Shown piece by piece: positions 1 through 9,339 of a stretch of 64,000 nt of DNA. This stretch comes from Rhodocyclaceae bacterium (lineage in GTDB: Bacteria; Pseudomonadota; Gammaproteobacteria; Burkholderiales; CAIKXV01). The stretch covers positions 186,001 through 250,000 of the forward strand of contig JADCHX010000010.1 in the NCBI GenBank assembly GCA_020248265.1, written 5' to 3'. Made by a program: the position numbers and the translations under genes. Numbering within the stretch: position 1 is the stretch's first letter; each line of letters begins with the position of its first letter. The notes beneath the pieces are model-generated. The model saw only the letters and a program-made list of their open reading frames with translations. It had not been told where the DNA came from and made no database searches.

Positions 1-14
1 CTGCCTGCCCGTGT

Positions 15-1427
15 TCAGGACTTCAGCGTGCCGACCATCTTCTCGGGCTTCACCCACTGGTCGAACTGTTCGCCGGTCAGGTGCCCGGAGGCAACCGCGG
101 CTTCGCGCAGCGTGGTGCCTTCCTTGTGCGCCTTCTTGGCGATGTAGGCCGCCTTGTCGTAGCCGATATGCGGGTTCAGTGCGGTCACCAGCATCAGCGA
201 TTCGCGCATCAGCCGGTCGATCACGTCGAGGCGTGGCTCGATACCGACCGCGCAGTTGTCGTTGAAGCTCACCATGCCGTCGGCGAGCAGCCGGACGCTC
301 TGCAGGAAATTGTGGATGATCATCGGCTTGAACACGTTCAGCTCGAAGTTGCCCATCGAACCACCGATGTTGATCGCGACGTCGTTGCCCATCACCTGGC
401 AGCAGAGCATCGTCATCGCCTCGGACTGGGTCGGGTTGACCTTGCCCGGCATGATCGAGCTGCCCGGCTCGTTCTCGGGAATGGCGATCTCGCCCAGTCC
501 GCTGCGCGGGCCGGACGACAGCCAGCGTACGTCGTTGGCGATCTTCATCATCGAGGCCGCGAGCGTCTTCAGCGCGCCGTGCGCGAAGACGATCGCGTCA
601 TTGGCGCCCATCGCCTCGAACTTGTTCGGTGCGGTCACGAACGGGTAGCCGGTGAGCCGCGACAACTCGGCGGCGACGCCGGTGGCGAACTTCGGATGCG
701 CGTTGAGCCCGGTGCCCACCGCGGTGCCGCCGAGGGCGAGCTCGCACAGGTGCGGAAGGGTCTGCTCGACATGCTTCAGGCACTGATCGAGCTGGGCGAC
801 ATAGCCGGAGAACTCCTGGCCGAGCGTCAGCGGCGTCGCGTCCTGCAGGTGGGTACGGCCGATCTTCACGATGGTCATGAAGGCCTGCGACTTGCCCGAC
901 AGGGTATCGCGCAGCCTGCGCACCGCCGGCTTCAGCTGCTTCTCCAGCGCGATCACCGCCGCCACGCTCATCGCGGTCGGGAACACGTCATTCGAGGACT
1001 GGCCCCGGTTCACGTCGTCGTTCGGGTGCACCTTGCGCGATTCGCCGCGCACGCCGCCCATCAGTTCGGAGGCGCGATTGGCCAGCACCTCGTTCACGTT
1101 CATGTTGCTCTGCGTGCCGGAGCCGGTCTGCCACACGGCGAGCGGGAACTCACGGTCATGCGTGCCGGCCAGCACCTCATCGGCGGCGGCGATGATCGCC
1201 TGCGCCTTTTCAGCGGGCAGCTGTCCGAGTTCGGCGTTCACCGCCGCGCAGGCCTTCTTCACCATCGCCAGCGCATGCACCTGGTCGATCGGCATCTTCT
1301 CCGACGAGATGCGGAAGTTCTCCAGCGAACGCTGCGTCTGCGCGCCCCATAGCGCCGCATCGGGCACCCGCATGATGCCCATCGTGTCCTTCTCTTCCCG
1401 GAATCCGGTGGCGTTGTCGGTACTCAT
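15..1427 (-). CDS. fumC: Class II fumarate hydratase
   Basis: Fumarase C interconverts fumarate and malate in the TCA cycle; class II enzymes are iron-free homotetramers. The 470-residue product is the usual length. It carries the family signature [11 protein letters not shown] near residue 325 and the [10 protein letters not shown] segment near residue 105. I chose the ATG at 1427 because GGAGGAAGGA lies directly upstream; the frame stays open further upstream, but that part has no family similarity. It follows the malic enzyme gene by 25 nt on the same strand, so the two are probably cotranscribed and both act on malate. Confidence 0.96.
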   Translation of the reverse strand: MSTDNATGFREEKDTMGIMRVPDAALWGAQTQRSLENFRISSEKMPIDQVHALAMVKKACAAVNAELGQLPAEKAQAIIAAADEVLAGTHDREFPLAVWQTGSGTQSNMNVNEVLANRASELMGGVRGESRKVHPNDDVNRGQSSNDVFPTAMSVAAVIALEKQLKPAVRRLRDTLSGKSQAFMTIVKIGRTHLQDATPLTLGQEFSGYVAQLDQCLKHVEQTLPHLCELALGGTAVGTGLNAHPKFATGVAAELSRLTGYPFVTAPNKFEAMGANDAIVFAHGALKTLAASMMKIANDVRWLSSGPRSGLGEIAIPENEPGSSIMPGKVNPTQSEAMTMLCCQVMGNDVAINIGGSMGNFELNVFKPMIIHNFLQSVRLLADGMVSFNDNCAVGIEPRLDVIDRLMRESLMLVTALNPHIGYDKAAYIAKKAHKEGTTLREAAVASGHLTGEQFDQWVKPEKMVGTLKS

Positions 1428-1452
1428 CTTTCCTTCCTCCACTGCCTGTTCA

Positions 1453-3747
1453 CTACAGGGACAGCGCCGGCTTGCCGGCGGCATCGACCACCACCACGGC
1501 GGTCATGTTGACGATACGTCGAACCGTGGCGCTCGGCGTGATCACGTGCGCGGGCCTCGCCGCCCCGAGCAGGATCGGCCCGACCGTTATGCCATCGCCG
1601 GCCGCCTGCTTGAGCAGGTTGAACGCAATGTTCGCGGCGTCGATCGACGGCATGATCAGCAGGTTGGCCTCGCCCTTGAGCTGCGAGTTCGGGAACTGCG
1701 CGCTGCGGATCGCCTCCGAGATCGCGGCGTCGCCGTGCATCTCGCCCTCGACCTCGAGCCCCGGCGCCACCTCGCGCAGCCTGACCAGCACTTCGCGCAT
1801 CTTGCGCGAGGAGGGCGAGTCGTGGCTGCCGAAGCTCGAATGCGACAGCAGTGCAACCTTGGGCACCATGCCGAACCGGCGCACTTCCTCGGCGGCCATC
1901 GTGGTGATCTCGACCAGCTGCTCCGCGGTCGGGTCGTAGTTCACGTAGGTGTCGGCGATGAACAGCGTGCGCTTGGGCAGCATCAGGGTATTCATGCCGC
2001 CGAACGTCTTGGCACCCGGCTTGAGCCCGATCATGCGTTCGATATAGCGCAGGTGGTGCTGGTAGATGCCCACGGTACCGCAAAGCATGGCGTCGGCCTC
2101 ACCCTGTCGCACCAGCGTCGCGCCGATCAGCGTCGGACGGCGCCGCATCTCGAGCTTGGCGTACTCGACCGATACCCCGTCGCGCTCCATGATCTGGTGG
2201 TACAGCTGCCAGTATTCGCGGTAGCGCGGATCGCTCTCGGTGTTGACCATCTCGAAGTCACGGCCCTCCTGGATGCGCAGGCCCAGGCGCGCGATGCGGG
2301 TGTTGATCACGTCCGGGCGCCCGATCAGGATCGGCCGCGCGAGCTTCTCGTCGACGACGATCTGTACGGCGCGCAGGACCTTCTCTTCCTCGCCCTCGGC
2401 ATAGACCACGCGTTTGGGGGAGTGCCTCGCGGCGCTGAACAGCGGCTTCATCACGAAGCCTGACTGATAGACGAACTGCTTCAGTTCCTGTTCGTAGGCG
2501 TCCCAGTCCGTCAGCGGGCGGGTCGCCACGCCGCTGGCCACCGCCGCCTTCGCCACGGCGGGCGCTATCTTCAGGATCAGCCGCGGGTCGAACGGACGCG
2601 GGATCAGGTAGTCGGGCCCGAAGGACAGCGACGAATCGGTACCGTAGGCCTCGGCCACGATGTCGGACTGTTCGGCCTGGGCCAGTTCCGCGATCGCGCG
2701 CACGGCGGCGATCTTCATCTCTTCGTTGATGCTGGTCGCGCCGACGTCGAGCGCGCCACGGAAGATGAACGGGAAGCAGAGGACGTTGTTGACCTGGTTC
2801 GGATAGTCGGAGCGGCCGGTCGCGATCACTGCATCCGGCCGCGCCGCCCTTGCCTCCGCAGGATGAATCTCCGGGTTCGGATTGGCGAGGGCGAGGATCA
2901 GTGGACGGTCGGCCATCTGCTTGACCATCTCGGCCTTGAGTACATTGCCGGCGGACACGCCAAGGAACACGTCGGCTCCCGCGATCACTTCGCCGAGCGT
3001 GCGGGCTTCGGTGTCGATCGCGTAGACGTCCTTGTCGGGGTCCATCAGTTTCGTGCGGCCCTTGTACACCACGCCTTCGATGTCGGTGACGGTGATGTTC
3101 CGGCGTGGCAGCCCCATCCTGACCAGGAGGTCGAGGCAGGCGAGCGCGGCGGCACCGGCGCCCGAGACGACGAGGCGCACCTTGTCGATATCCTTGCCGA
3201 CCACCTTCAGGCCGTTCAGGATGGCCGCGCCGACGATGATCGCGGTTCCGTGCTGGTCGTCGTGGAAGACCGGGATCTTCATCCGTTCGCGCAGCTTGCG
3301 CTCGACGTAGAAACACTCCGGCGCCTTGATGTCCTCGAGGTTGATGCCACCGAAGGTCGGCTCGAGGGCGGCGATGACATCGACGAGTTTCTGCGGGTCG
3401 CGCTCGTCGATCTCGATGTCGAACACGTCGATGCCCGCGAACTTCTTGAACAGGACCGCCTTGCCTTCCATCACCGGCTTCGCGGCCAGGGGGCCGATGG
3501 CCCCGAGCCCGAGCACTGCAGTGCCATTGGTGATCACGGCGACCAGGTTGCCGCGGCTGGTCATGTTGCGCGCCTCGGCAGGGTCGGCCGCGATCAGTTC
3601 GCAGGCGGCAGCGACCCCGGGCGTGTAGGCGAGCGCGAGGTCGCGCTGGTTGGTCAGGCCCTTGGTCGGGGTAACCGAAATCTTCCCGGGGCGGGGAAAG
3701 CGATGGTAGTCGAGCGCAGCGGCGCGGATTTCCTGGTCGGGCGGCAT
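1453..3747 (-). CDS. maeB: NADP-type malic enzyme with phosphotransacetylase-like domain
   Basis: Decarboxylates malate to pyruvate, giving NADPH. The 764-residue protein has the two-part MaeB layout: an N-terminal malic enzyme domain (about 1-430, with [16 protein letters not shown] as the dinucleotide site) and a C-terminal phosphate acetyl/butyryl transferase-like domain (about 440-760). In this family the C-terminal domain is thought to be regulatory. The ATG at 3747 is preceded by AAGGAG with 8 nt spacing; an ATG at 3780 is the alternative. The open frame continues to about 3970, but that part is low-complexity antisense of the neighbour. It is probably first in an operon with fumC. Confidence 0.95.
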   Translation of the reverse strand: MPPDQEIRAAALDYHRFPRPGKISVTPTKGLTNQRDLALAYTPGVAAACELIAADPAEARNMTSRGNLVAVITNGTAVLGLGAIGPLAAKPVMEGKAVLFKKFAGIDVFDIEIDERDPQKLVDVIAALEPTFGGINLEDIKAPECFYVERKLRERMKIPVFHDDQHGTAIIVGAAILNGLKVVGKDIDKVRLVVSGAGAAALACLDLLVRMGLPRRNITVTDIEGVVYKGRTKLMDPDKDVYAIDTEARTLGEVIAGADVFLGVSAGNVLKAEMVKQMADRPLILALANPNPEIHPAEARAARPDAVIATGRSDYPNQVNNVLCFPFIFRGALDVGATSINEEMKIAAVRAIAELAQAEQSDIVAEAYGTDSSLSFGPDYLIPRPFDPRLILKIAPAVAKAAVASGVATRPLTDWDAYEQELKQFVYQSGFVMKPLFSAARHSPKRVVYAEGEEEKVLRAVQIVVDEKLARPILIGRPDVINTRIARLGLRIQEGRDFEMVNTESDPRYREYWQLYHQIMERDGVSVEYAKLEMRRRPTLIGATLVRQGEADAMLCGTVGIYQHHLRYIERMIGLKPGAKTFGGMNTLMLPKRTLFIADTYVNYDPTAEQLVEITTMAAEEVRRFGMVPKVALLSHSSFGSHDSPSSRKMREVLVRLREVAPGLEVEGEMHGDAAISEAIRSAQFPNSQLKGEANLLIMPSIDAANIAFNLLKQAAGDGITVGPILLGAARPAHVITPSATVRRIVNMTAVVVVDAAGKPALSL

Positions 3748-4016
3748 GTACGGCGCTCCTTCGTGACCTTCGGTCGGCATGTTGATAGGGCGGTCCGCGG
3801 TCGCGCGGGTCGGGGCCGGAACTGTCCCGCCCCCGGCCCAGCGGCCCCGATGACCGCGGCCGGGAAACCCGCCCCAGGTTCGAGACGGAAACCGTCCGAG
3901 TATACCGACGGCAGATCGCCCTCGCGAGGGTGCCGCCAGTGCCGACGGACAGTGCCGCACGCTGCACGACATTGCTATCCTGCGGGATCATCAGCGCACC
4001 TGCATGGAGCATCGCC

Positions 4017-5258
4017 ATGGCCTTGCCGTCGTTGAACCGCGCTTCGCGCGCCCCCCGTCCCGCCTGCCCTGCCCGCGCCCGGCCTGCCACTGCGCGAGGG
4101 CCCTTGCTGCGCCTCGCGCCGGCAATGCTCGCCGCGGCACTCGCGGCGACGCTGCCTGCCCCGACATCGGCCCAGCCGGCAGATATGCAGATCGTGCAGG
4201 GCGAGCGCGGCGCGCTGCGGGTGAACACGCTCACCGCCGGGCTCGAGTTCCCGTGGAGCCTCGCCTTCCTGCCCGACGGGCGCATGCTGGTCACCGAACG
4301 GCCGGGCCGGCTGCGCGTGGTCGGCCGCGATGGCGTGGTCGATCCGCGTCCGGTCGAAGGGCTGCCGCGGGTAGCGGTGGTCGGACAGGGTGGGCTGCTG
4401 GACGTGGCGCTGCACCCGCAGTTCGCGGCCAATCGGTGGATCTACCTGTCGCTGGCGAGCGGCGATGCCGACGGCGTCGGCACTGAGGTGGTACGCGGTC
4501 GGCTGGTCGAACAGTCCGGTCGCCTGGTGTTCGAGGACGTGAAGAGCGTGTTCCGGATGGTGCCGCGGTCCACGCGCGGCCAGCACTTCGGCTCCAGGCT
4601 TGCGTTCGATGCAAAGGGCTTCCTGTACATCACGCTCGGCGACCGCGGTGAGATGCAGCGCGCGCAACGGCTGGACGATCACGCCGGATCGGTGATCCGG
4701 TTGCACGACGACGGCCGGGTGCCAGCCGACAATCCCTTCGTCAAGGTGGCTGGCGCCCGCCCGGAGAAGTTCACCCTGGGCAACCGGAACATGCAGGGTG
4801 CGGCCATCCATCCGGTGACCGGTGAACTGTGGACGCACGAGCACGGCCCGCAGGGCGGCGACGAAGTGAACGTGATGCGGGCAGGCCGCAACTACGGCTG
4901 GCCGATCATCACCTACGGAGTCAATTACGGCATCGGCACCCGGATCGGCGAAGGTACCGCCAGGGCCGGCATGGAGCAGCCGCTGACGCGCTGGACGCCG
5001 TCGATCGCCCCCTCGGGCATGGCCTTCTATGCGGGCAGCGCCTTCCCCGCATGGCGGGGAAACCTGCTGGTCGGCGCACTGCGCGGACAGGCGCTGCATC
5101 GCCTGGAACTCGACGGCGAGAAGGTCGTGCACGAGGAGCGACTGCTGCCGGGCGTGGCGCGCATCCGTGATGTGCGCGTCGGCCCGGACGGGCTGATCTA
5201 CCTGCTCACCGACGAGCGCGCCGGCCGGCTGCTGCGACTCGAGCCCGCTTCACGCTGA
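4017..5258 (+). CDS. Secreted PQQ-dependent aldose sugar dehydrogenase family protein
   Basis: The 413-residue protein resembles soluble aldose sugar dehydrogenases (YliI/Asd, glucose/sorbosone dehydrogenase fold), beta-propellers that oxidise sugars with PQQ and pass electrons to periplasmic acceptors. Family features include EFPWSLAFLPDGRMLVTERPG after the N-terminus, RNMQGAAIHP in the middle and WTHEHGPQGGDEVN near residue 280. The start at 4017 has GGAG 7 nt upstream. An arginine-rich stretch, a hydrophobic run and Ala-Gln (SAQP) form a signal peptide, so it is probably periplasmic. The substrate is not readable. It is transcribed divergently from maeB. Confidence 0.87.
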   Translation: MALPSLNRASRAPRPACPARARPATARGPLLRLAPAMLAAALAATLPAPTSAQPADMQIVQGERGALRVNTLTAGLEFPWSLAFLPDGRMLVTERPGRLRVVGRDGVVDPRPVEGLPRVAVVGQGGLLDVALHPQFAANRWIYLSLASGDADGVGTEVVRGRLVEQSGRLVFEDVKSVFRMVPRSTRGQHFGSRLAFDAKGFLYITLGDRGEMQRAQRLDDHAGSVIRLHDDGRVPADNPFVKVAGARPEKFTLGNRNMQGAAIHPVTGELWTHEHGPQGGDEVNVMRAGRNYGWPIITYGVNYGIGTRIGEGTARAGMEQPLTRWTPSIAPSGMAFYAGSAFPAWRGNLLVGALRGQALHRLELDGEKVVHEERLLPGVARIRDVRVGPDGLIYLLTDERAGRLLRLEPASR

Positions 5259-5290
5259 GGCACGGCTCCGGCCCGGCCGGGATACCGTAT

Positions 5291-5530
5291 TCAGCTGCGG
5301 GCGTTCCACGCCTCGGGCGTGAGCGTCTGCATCGACAGCGCGTGTATTTCTTCGCGCATGCGGTCACCGAGCGCCTTGTAGACCACCTGGTGCTGTTGCA
5401 CCTTGCTCTTGCCGGCGAACAACGTGCTGACGATCACCGCCTCGAAATGGGCACCATCGCCGCTGACCTCGACGAACTCGCAGGGCATGCCCTGCTCGAT
5501 GTACTGCTTGACCTGCTCCGGCGTGACCAT
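5291..5530 (-). CDS. BolA family protein (IbaG-like)
   Basis: A 79-residue BolA-fold protein. BolA proteins pair with monothiol glutaredoxins and take part in iron-sulfur cluster handling. The core GDGAHFEAVIVS and the VQQHQVVYKAL helix with its conserved histidine are present. AGGAGG stands 10 nt upstream of the ATG. It is last in the minus-strand Fe-S block, 17 nt after the DUF457 gene, and its position fits a role in cluster trafficking. No glutaredoxin gene is in the window. Confidence 0.92.
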   Translation of the reverse strand: MVTPEQVKQYIEQGMPCEFVEVSGDGAHFEAVIVSTLFAGKSKVQQHQVVYKALGDRMREEIHALSMQTLTPEAWNARS

Positions 5531-5547
5531 CGTGGGTATTCCTCCTG

Positions 5548-6621
5548 TCAGAACGGCCGGCGCCCGTCTTCGCCGACCATCTCGAAACGCTGCCACGGTG
5601 CGGACGGGCTGGCGCGGCACATGCCATACCGGAACGGTACCGAGGCGCGGCCGGGTACCGCAAAGCGCAGGTCCTGGAACCATGCACACTGCTCGCCGCT
5701 CGCGCGCTGAATCGCATACAGCGCCGGCAGCGCATAGAACCAGCGCATCGTCTCGAAACCCGGCTGGTCCCACACGGCTTGCGCGATTTCGCGCGCATCC
5801 TCGTCGATGCCGAAGCGCGTCGCCGTTACCCATGTGGCCAGTTCGACCGGGCGGTAGGCCGCGTCGAGCCGGCGCAGGAACCCGGCGTCCTCGCCAGCCA
5901 CCAGCGGTTCCGCGCGGCGCAGGTTGACCTGCGCGACCTCGTAGCGCTCGCCGTTCTCGACGGTCACCATCCAGTTGAACGGGGATACGGGCCGCGGCAT
6001 GGCACTCACCGTCGCATCCGGCCAGCCGTTGGCCGCGGCCCGCGCGAGGCCGACCTCGATCGCGCGATCGTGCTGCAGCGAAGAGAACGCGACGTAACCG
6101 CAAAGCGCCGCCAGTGCGGCCACCGCCGGCAGGCGCCAGCGCGGCAGCAGCAGCGAGCCCACGACTCCGGCCAGAGCGATGCCACTGAACCAGAGGTCGA
6201 TGATGAAGACGCTCGACAGCGCGAAGCGCCGGTCGGACAGCGGCGAGAGCAGCAGCGTGCCGAAGCTGGTGATCACGTCGCCAGCGACATGCACCGCCAG
6301 CGCGGCGGCACTGATCACGAAGAAGGGCTTCAGGCATTCGCGCCTGCGCCCGAAGCTGCTGAACAGCCACGCCAGCAAGGCCGCCCAGACCGGGAGCAGC
6401 AGCAGCGAGTGCGTCAGGCCGCGATGACCGAGGAGATACGCCGTGGGTGACAGCAGGGCCAGCGCGCCGTCGATGTCCGGAAAGACCGCGGCGAAGAAGC
6501 CCACGCCCATGCACGCGGCCAACCCTGGCCCCGAGGGCGCTTCCAGTCCGCGGGACACCGGCACGGAAGCGAGGGCGCGAGCCGCGAGGACGCCGGTCAG
6601 CGCGTGGGTCAGCGTGTCCAG
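5548..6621 (-). CDS. DUF457/YdjM-type membrane metal-dependent hydrolase
   Basis: A 357-residue polytopic membrane protein. It begins LDTLTHALTGVLAARAL and contains HRGLTHSLL and HVAGDVITSFGT, the metal-ligand-like motifs of the YdjM/DUF457 family (LexA-regulated or related membrane hydrolases). About five hydrophobic segments lie in residues 35-185, followed by a soluble C-terminal half. The family normally starts M-D-x-L-T-H, which places initiation on the CTG at 6621; GAGAGG lies 5 nt upstream. The only ATG further upstream lies inside the Rieske gene. The true substrate is unknown. Confidence 0.85.
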   Translation of the reverse strand: MDTLTHALTGVLAARALASVPVSRGLEAPSGPGLAACMGVGFFAAVFPDIDGALALLSPTAYLLGHRGLTHSLLLLPVWAALLAWLFSSFGRRRECLKPFFVISAAALAVHVAGDVITSFGTLLLSPLSDRRFALSSVFIIDLWFSGIALAGVVGSLLLPRWRLPAVAALAALCGYVAFSSLQHDRAIEVGLARAAANGWPDATVSAMPRPVSPFNWMVTVENGERYEVAQVNLRRAEPLVAGEDAGFLRRLDAAYRPVELATWVTATRFGIDEDAREIAQAVWDQPGFETMRWFYALPALYAIQRASGEQCAWFQDLRFAVPGRASVPFRYGMCRASPSAPWQRFEMVGEDGRRPF

Positions 6622-6637
6622 GCGAGCCTCTCGCTGG

Positions 6638-6958
6638 TCAGTCCCACCGGTCGTCCCTGACCTGTACTTCGCCCTGCTCCACCCGCACCGGCAGGCAGGC
6701 CGTCGGCTCGTAGGCCGGCGCGCTGAGCGCAGCGCCCGTGCGTATGCAGAAGCGCGCCCCATGGCGCGGGCACACCACCTGGTCGCCCTCGACCGTACCG
6801 CCGGCCAGGCGACCGCCGTCATGGGTGCAGACATCCTCGATCGCGAAGAACGCACCACCGACGTTGAAGACGGCGACGGCGGTGCCGTCGAGGTCGACGC
6901 TGCGGTAGCCGCCGGGCTCGATCTCGGCCGCCGGCGCCACGATCGTCCAGTCGCTCAT
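6638..6958 (-). CDS. Rieske [2Fe-2S] ferredoxin
   Basis: A 106-residue single-domain Rieske protein of the type that feeds electrons to non-heme iron oxygenases or acts as a soluble ferredoxin. Both ligand boxes are intact: C-T-H-D-G-G at 43-48 and C-P-R-H-G at 64-68. No oxygenase gene lies nearby. Its place inside the Fe-S assembly operon, 7 nt after the nfu-like gene, suggests it may serve as a general electron donor or a client of this system (inference). Confidence 0.92.
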   Translation of the reverse strand: MSDWTIVAPAAEIEPGGYRSVDLDGTAVAVFNVGGAFFAIEDVCTHDGGRLAGGTVEGDQVVCPRHGARFCIRTGAALSAPAYEPTACLPVRVEQGEVQVRDDRWD

Positions 6959-6965
6959 GCCGCGC

Positions 6966-7526
6966 TCATACGGCGACGACTTCCAGTTCGGGCTCGATCG
7001 TGCGCACGATGTTCTCGATCGCAGACAGGGTCCCGGAGGTGGAACTCGGGCAGCTGCCGCAGGCGCCCTGGTAGTGCACCGTGAGCTGGGTGTCGGTGAG
7101 GTCGATCACCTCGAGGTTGCCGCCGTCGTTCTGCAAGTAGGGTCGGATCTGCTCGTCGAGCAGCGCATTGATCCGATCGAGCCGCTCCAGCGTGGACGCG
7201 TCCATGTCGGTGCGGGCCACGGCCGCCGCTGTCACCAGGTGCTCGGTGGCGGAATCGGCCGCCTGCGCCTCGCGGATCGGTACCGCGAGCTCGCGCAGCA
7301 GCTCGTCCCACGGTGCCAGCCCGTCCTGAGTGACGGTGATCCAGTGGTCGACATAGTAGACATTCGTCACATGCGCGATGTCGAACAGGGCAGAGGCCAG
7401 CGGATCGGCCTCGGCGGCACCCGCATGATCGAACGAGCGCGCAATACCCCAGGTCAGCGGCTCTTTCAGCACGAACTTTCGGGCGTTCGGATTCGGCGTG
7501 TATTCGACTTCGGCGATCTTGGGCAT
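6966..7526 (-). CDS. Nfu-type Fe-S carrier (NifU C-terminal domain with Nfu N-terminal domain)
   Basis: A 186-residue protein with an N-terminal Nfu_N-like domain (opening EVEYTPNPNARKFVL) and a C-terminal NifU domain whose CGSC (C156, C159) carries the transferable cluster. Nfu proteins deliver [4Fe-4S] clusters to client apoproteins. The frame stays open upstream to about 7640, but family similarity begins at MPKIAEVEY; the start at 7526 has no strong ribosome-binding site. It lies 76 nt after sufU in the same block. Confidence 0.92.
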   Translation of the reverse strand: MPKIAEVEYTPNPNARKFVLKEPLTWGIARSFDHAGAAEADPLASALFDIAHVTNVYYVDHWITVTQDGLAPWDELLRELAVPIREAQAADSATEHLVTAAAVARTDMDASTLERLDRINALLDEQIRPYLQNDGGNLEVIDLTDTQLTVHYQGACGSCPSSTSGTLSAIENIVRTIEPELEVVAV

Positions 7527-7602
7527 CTGAACGGGAGGCGTGGACGGGATCGGAGTGGAGGGCTGCGAGGCCCCGGCAGACGGGGGAGCGCGCCAGCAGC
7601 AG

Positions 7603-8067
7603 TCAGGCGGCGTCGCCTTCCGTCGAGGTGACGGCATCATTGTTCAGCGCGGCGTGCAGGGTGTGCCACGGCAGGATTGCGCACTTGACCCGCGATGGAA
7701 GGTCCTTCACCCCGGAGAACACCTTCAGCCGGCCGAGCAGGTTTTCGTCGCGTTCCGGGTCGAGCTTGCCGGTGGCCATGTCGCGGAACTGCTGCACCAT
7801 CGCCTCGGCTTCGCCCACAGGCCGCCCCTTGACCGCCACGGTCATCATCGACGCGGAGGCCTTGCAGATCGCGCAACCATCGCCTTCGAAACCGACCGCG
7901 TCGACCGTGCGTGCTGCGCCGACCGACAGCGTCAGCACGATATGGTCGCCGCACAGCGGATTGTGCCCTTCCGCGCGCAGGTTCGCATCGGGGACCGTAC
8001 CCCAGTTGCGCGGCTTGCGGTTGTGGTCGAGGATGACTTCCTGATAAAGCTGGTTGGACGCGGACAT
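7603..8067 (-). CDS. sufU: SufU-type sulfur acceptor/scaffold
   Basis: A 154-residue IscU-fold protein. C39 with D41 (NPLCGD), C65 (GDGCAICKAS) and C129 (VKCAILPW) match the zinc/sulfur-acceptor residues of Bacillus SufU. It has the SufU-specific insertion between the second and third cysteines and lacks the LPPVK motif by which IscU binds HscA. In Firmicutes SufU takes persulfide from SufS by a zinc-ligand swap. It starts 15 nt after sufS, so the two form a unit. This type is less common in proteobacteria than SufE or IscU. Confidence 0.93.
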   Translation of the reverse strand: MSASNQLYQEVILDHNRKPRNWGTVPDANLRAEGHNPLCGDHIVLTLSVGAARTVDAVGFEGDGCAICKASASMMTVAVKGRPVGEAEAMVQQFRDMATGKLDPERDENLLGRLKVFSGVKDLPSRVKCAILPWHTLHAALNNDAVTSTEGDAA

Positions 8068-8082
8068 GTCGAGGTGCCCTGT

Positions 8083-9339
8083 TCAGTCGACGCCGAACAC
8101 GGTCTTCGCGCGCTCGAGCGAGGCCACCAGTGCGTCGACCTCGCCGAACGTGTTGTAGAACGCGAACGACGCGCGCGCGGTGGCGGGAATGCGGTAGCGG
8201 GTCATCACCGGTTGCGCGCAATGGTGGCCGGTCCGGATCGCCACCCCGTCTTCGTTGAGCAGCGTGCCGAGGTCATGCGGATGGATGCCGTCCATCACCA
8301 TCGACAGCACGGCTGCCTTGCGCTCCGCAGTGCCGATGATGCGGATACCCCTGATCTTCGACACGCCCTCGGTCGCATAGGCGAGCAGTTCGTGCTCGCG
8401 CCGCGCGATAGTCTCGAGCCCGATGCCGCGCAGGTAGTCGAGCGCCTCGCCGAGCGCGATCGCCGCCATGATCGGCGGCGTGCCGGCCTCGAACTTGAAC
8501 GGCAGCGTGTTGTATGTCGTCTTCTCGAAGCTGACCGACGCGATCATGTCGCCACCGCCCTTGAACGGCTGCATCTTCTCCAGCCACTCGGACTTGCCGT
8601 ACAGGATGCCGATGCCGGTCGGCCCGCACATCTTGTGGCCCGAGAACACGTAGAAGTCGCAGCCCAGCGCCTGCACGTCGACCGGGATATGGGGCGCAGC
8701 CTGGGCGCCATCGACCAGCACCGGGATACCCGACGCATGCGCCGCCTCGATGTAGTCGCGCACCGGGACCACGGTACCCAGCGCATTGGACACATGGGTG
8801 ATCGCGACCATCTTCACCTTCGGCCCGAGCAGGCCCAGGTAGGCCTCGAACGACAGCTCGCCTGCGTCGTTGACCGGAATCACCTTCAGCGTCGCGCCGC
8901 GCTCCTCGCACAGCATCTGCCAGGGAACGATGTTCGCGTGGTGCTCGATCGCCGAGACCACGATCTCGTCGCCGGCGCCGATGAACTTCCGGCCATAGCC
9001 ATGCATCACCAGGTTGATGCCGTCGGTGGTACCGCTGGTGAAGATGACCTCGCGTTCGGACGGCGCATTGATGAAGGACTGCGCCTTCAGGCGCGCCGCC
9101 TCGTACTGGGCAGTGGCAGTCTCCGACAGGTAGTGCACTGCGCGATGGATATTCGAGTGCTCGCGCGTCTGGTAGTGCACGATGCGGTCGATCACCCGTT
9201 GCGGCATCTGCGCACTGGCGGCGTTGTCCAGGTAGACCAGTGGCTTGTCGCCGATGCGCATGGAGAGGATCGGGAAATCCGCGCGCACGCGGTCGATGTT
9301 GAACGTGTCGAGCGTATCGGACGTGTCGAGACCCTTCAC
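8083..9339 (-). CDS. sufS: Group II cysteine desulfurase
   Basis: A 418-residue PLP enzyme that removes sulfur from cysteine. The Schiff-base lysine lies in FSGHKMCGPTG and the catalytic cysteine in RTGHHCAQP (C374). The histidine 19 residues before that cysteine, in GIHPHD, is at the spacing of the zinc-ligand histidine used by Bacillus SufS with SufU. The start ATG overlaps the sufD stop in ATGA, so the two are translationally coupled. A second cysteine desulfurase (iscS type) lies 4 kb upstream in the same block. Confidence 0.97.
   Translation of the reverse strand: MKGLDTSDTLDTFNIDRVRADFPILSMRIGDKPLVYLDNAASAQMPQRVIDRIVHYQTREHSNIHRAVHYLSETATAQYEAARLKAQSFINAPSEREVIFTSGTTDGINLVMHGYGRKFIGAGDEIVVSAIEHHANIVPWQMLCEERGATLKVIPVNDAGELSFEAYLGLLGPKVKMVAITHVSNALGTVVPVRDYIEAAHASGIPVLVDGAQAAPHIPVDVQALGCDFYVFSGHKMCGPTGIGILYGKSEWLEKMQPFKGGGDMIASVSFEKTTYNTLPFKFEAGTPPIMAAIALGEALDYLRGIGLETIARREHELLAYATEGVSKIRGIRIIGTAERKAAVLSMVMDGIHPHDLGTLLNEDGVAIRTGHHCAQPVMTRYRIPATARASFAFYNTFGEVDALVASLERAKTVFGVD

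Noticed and set aside
2258-4432. A 724-codon minus-strand frame across the malic enzyme and the sugar dehydrogenase
   Set aside because: It overlaps recognised genes in another frame and is an Arg-rich shadow.
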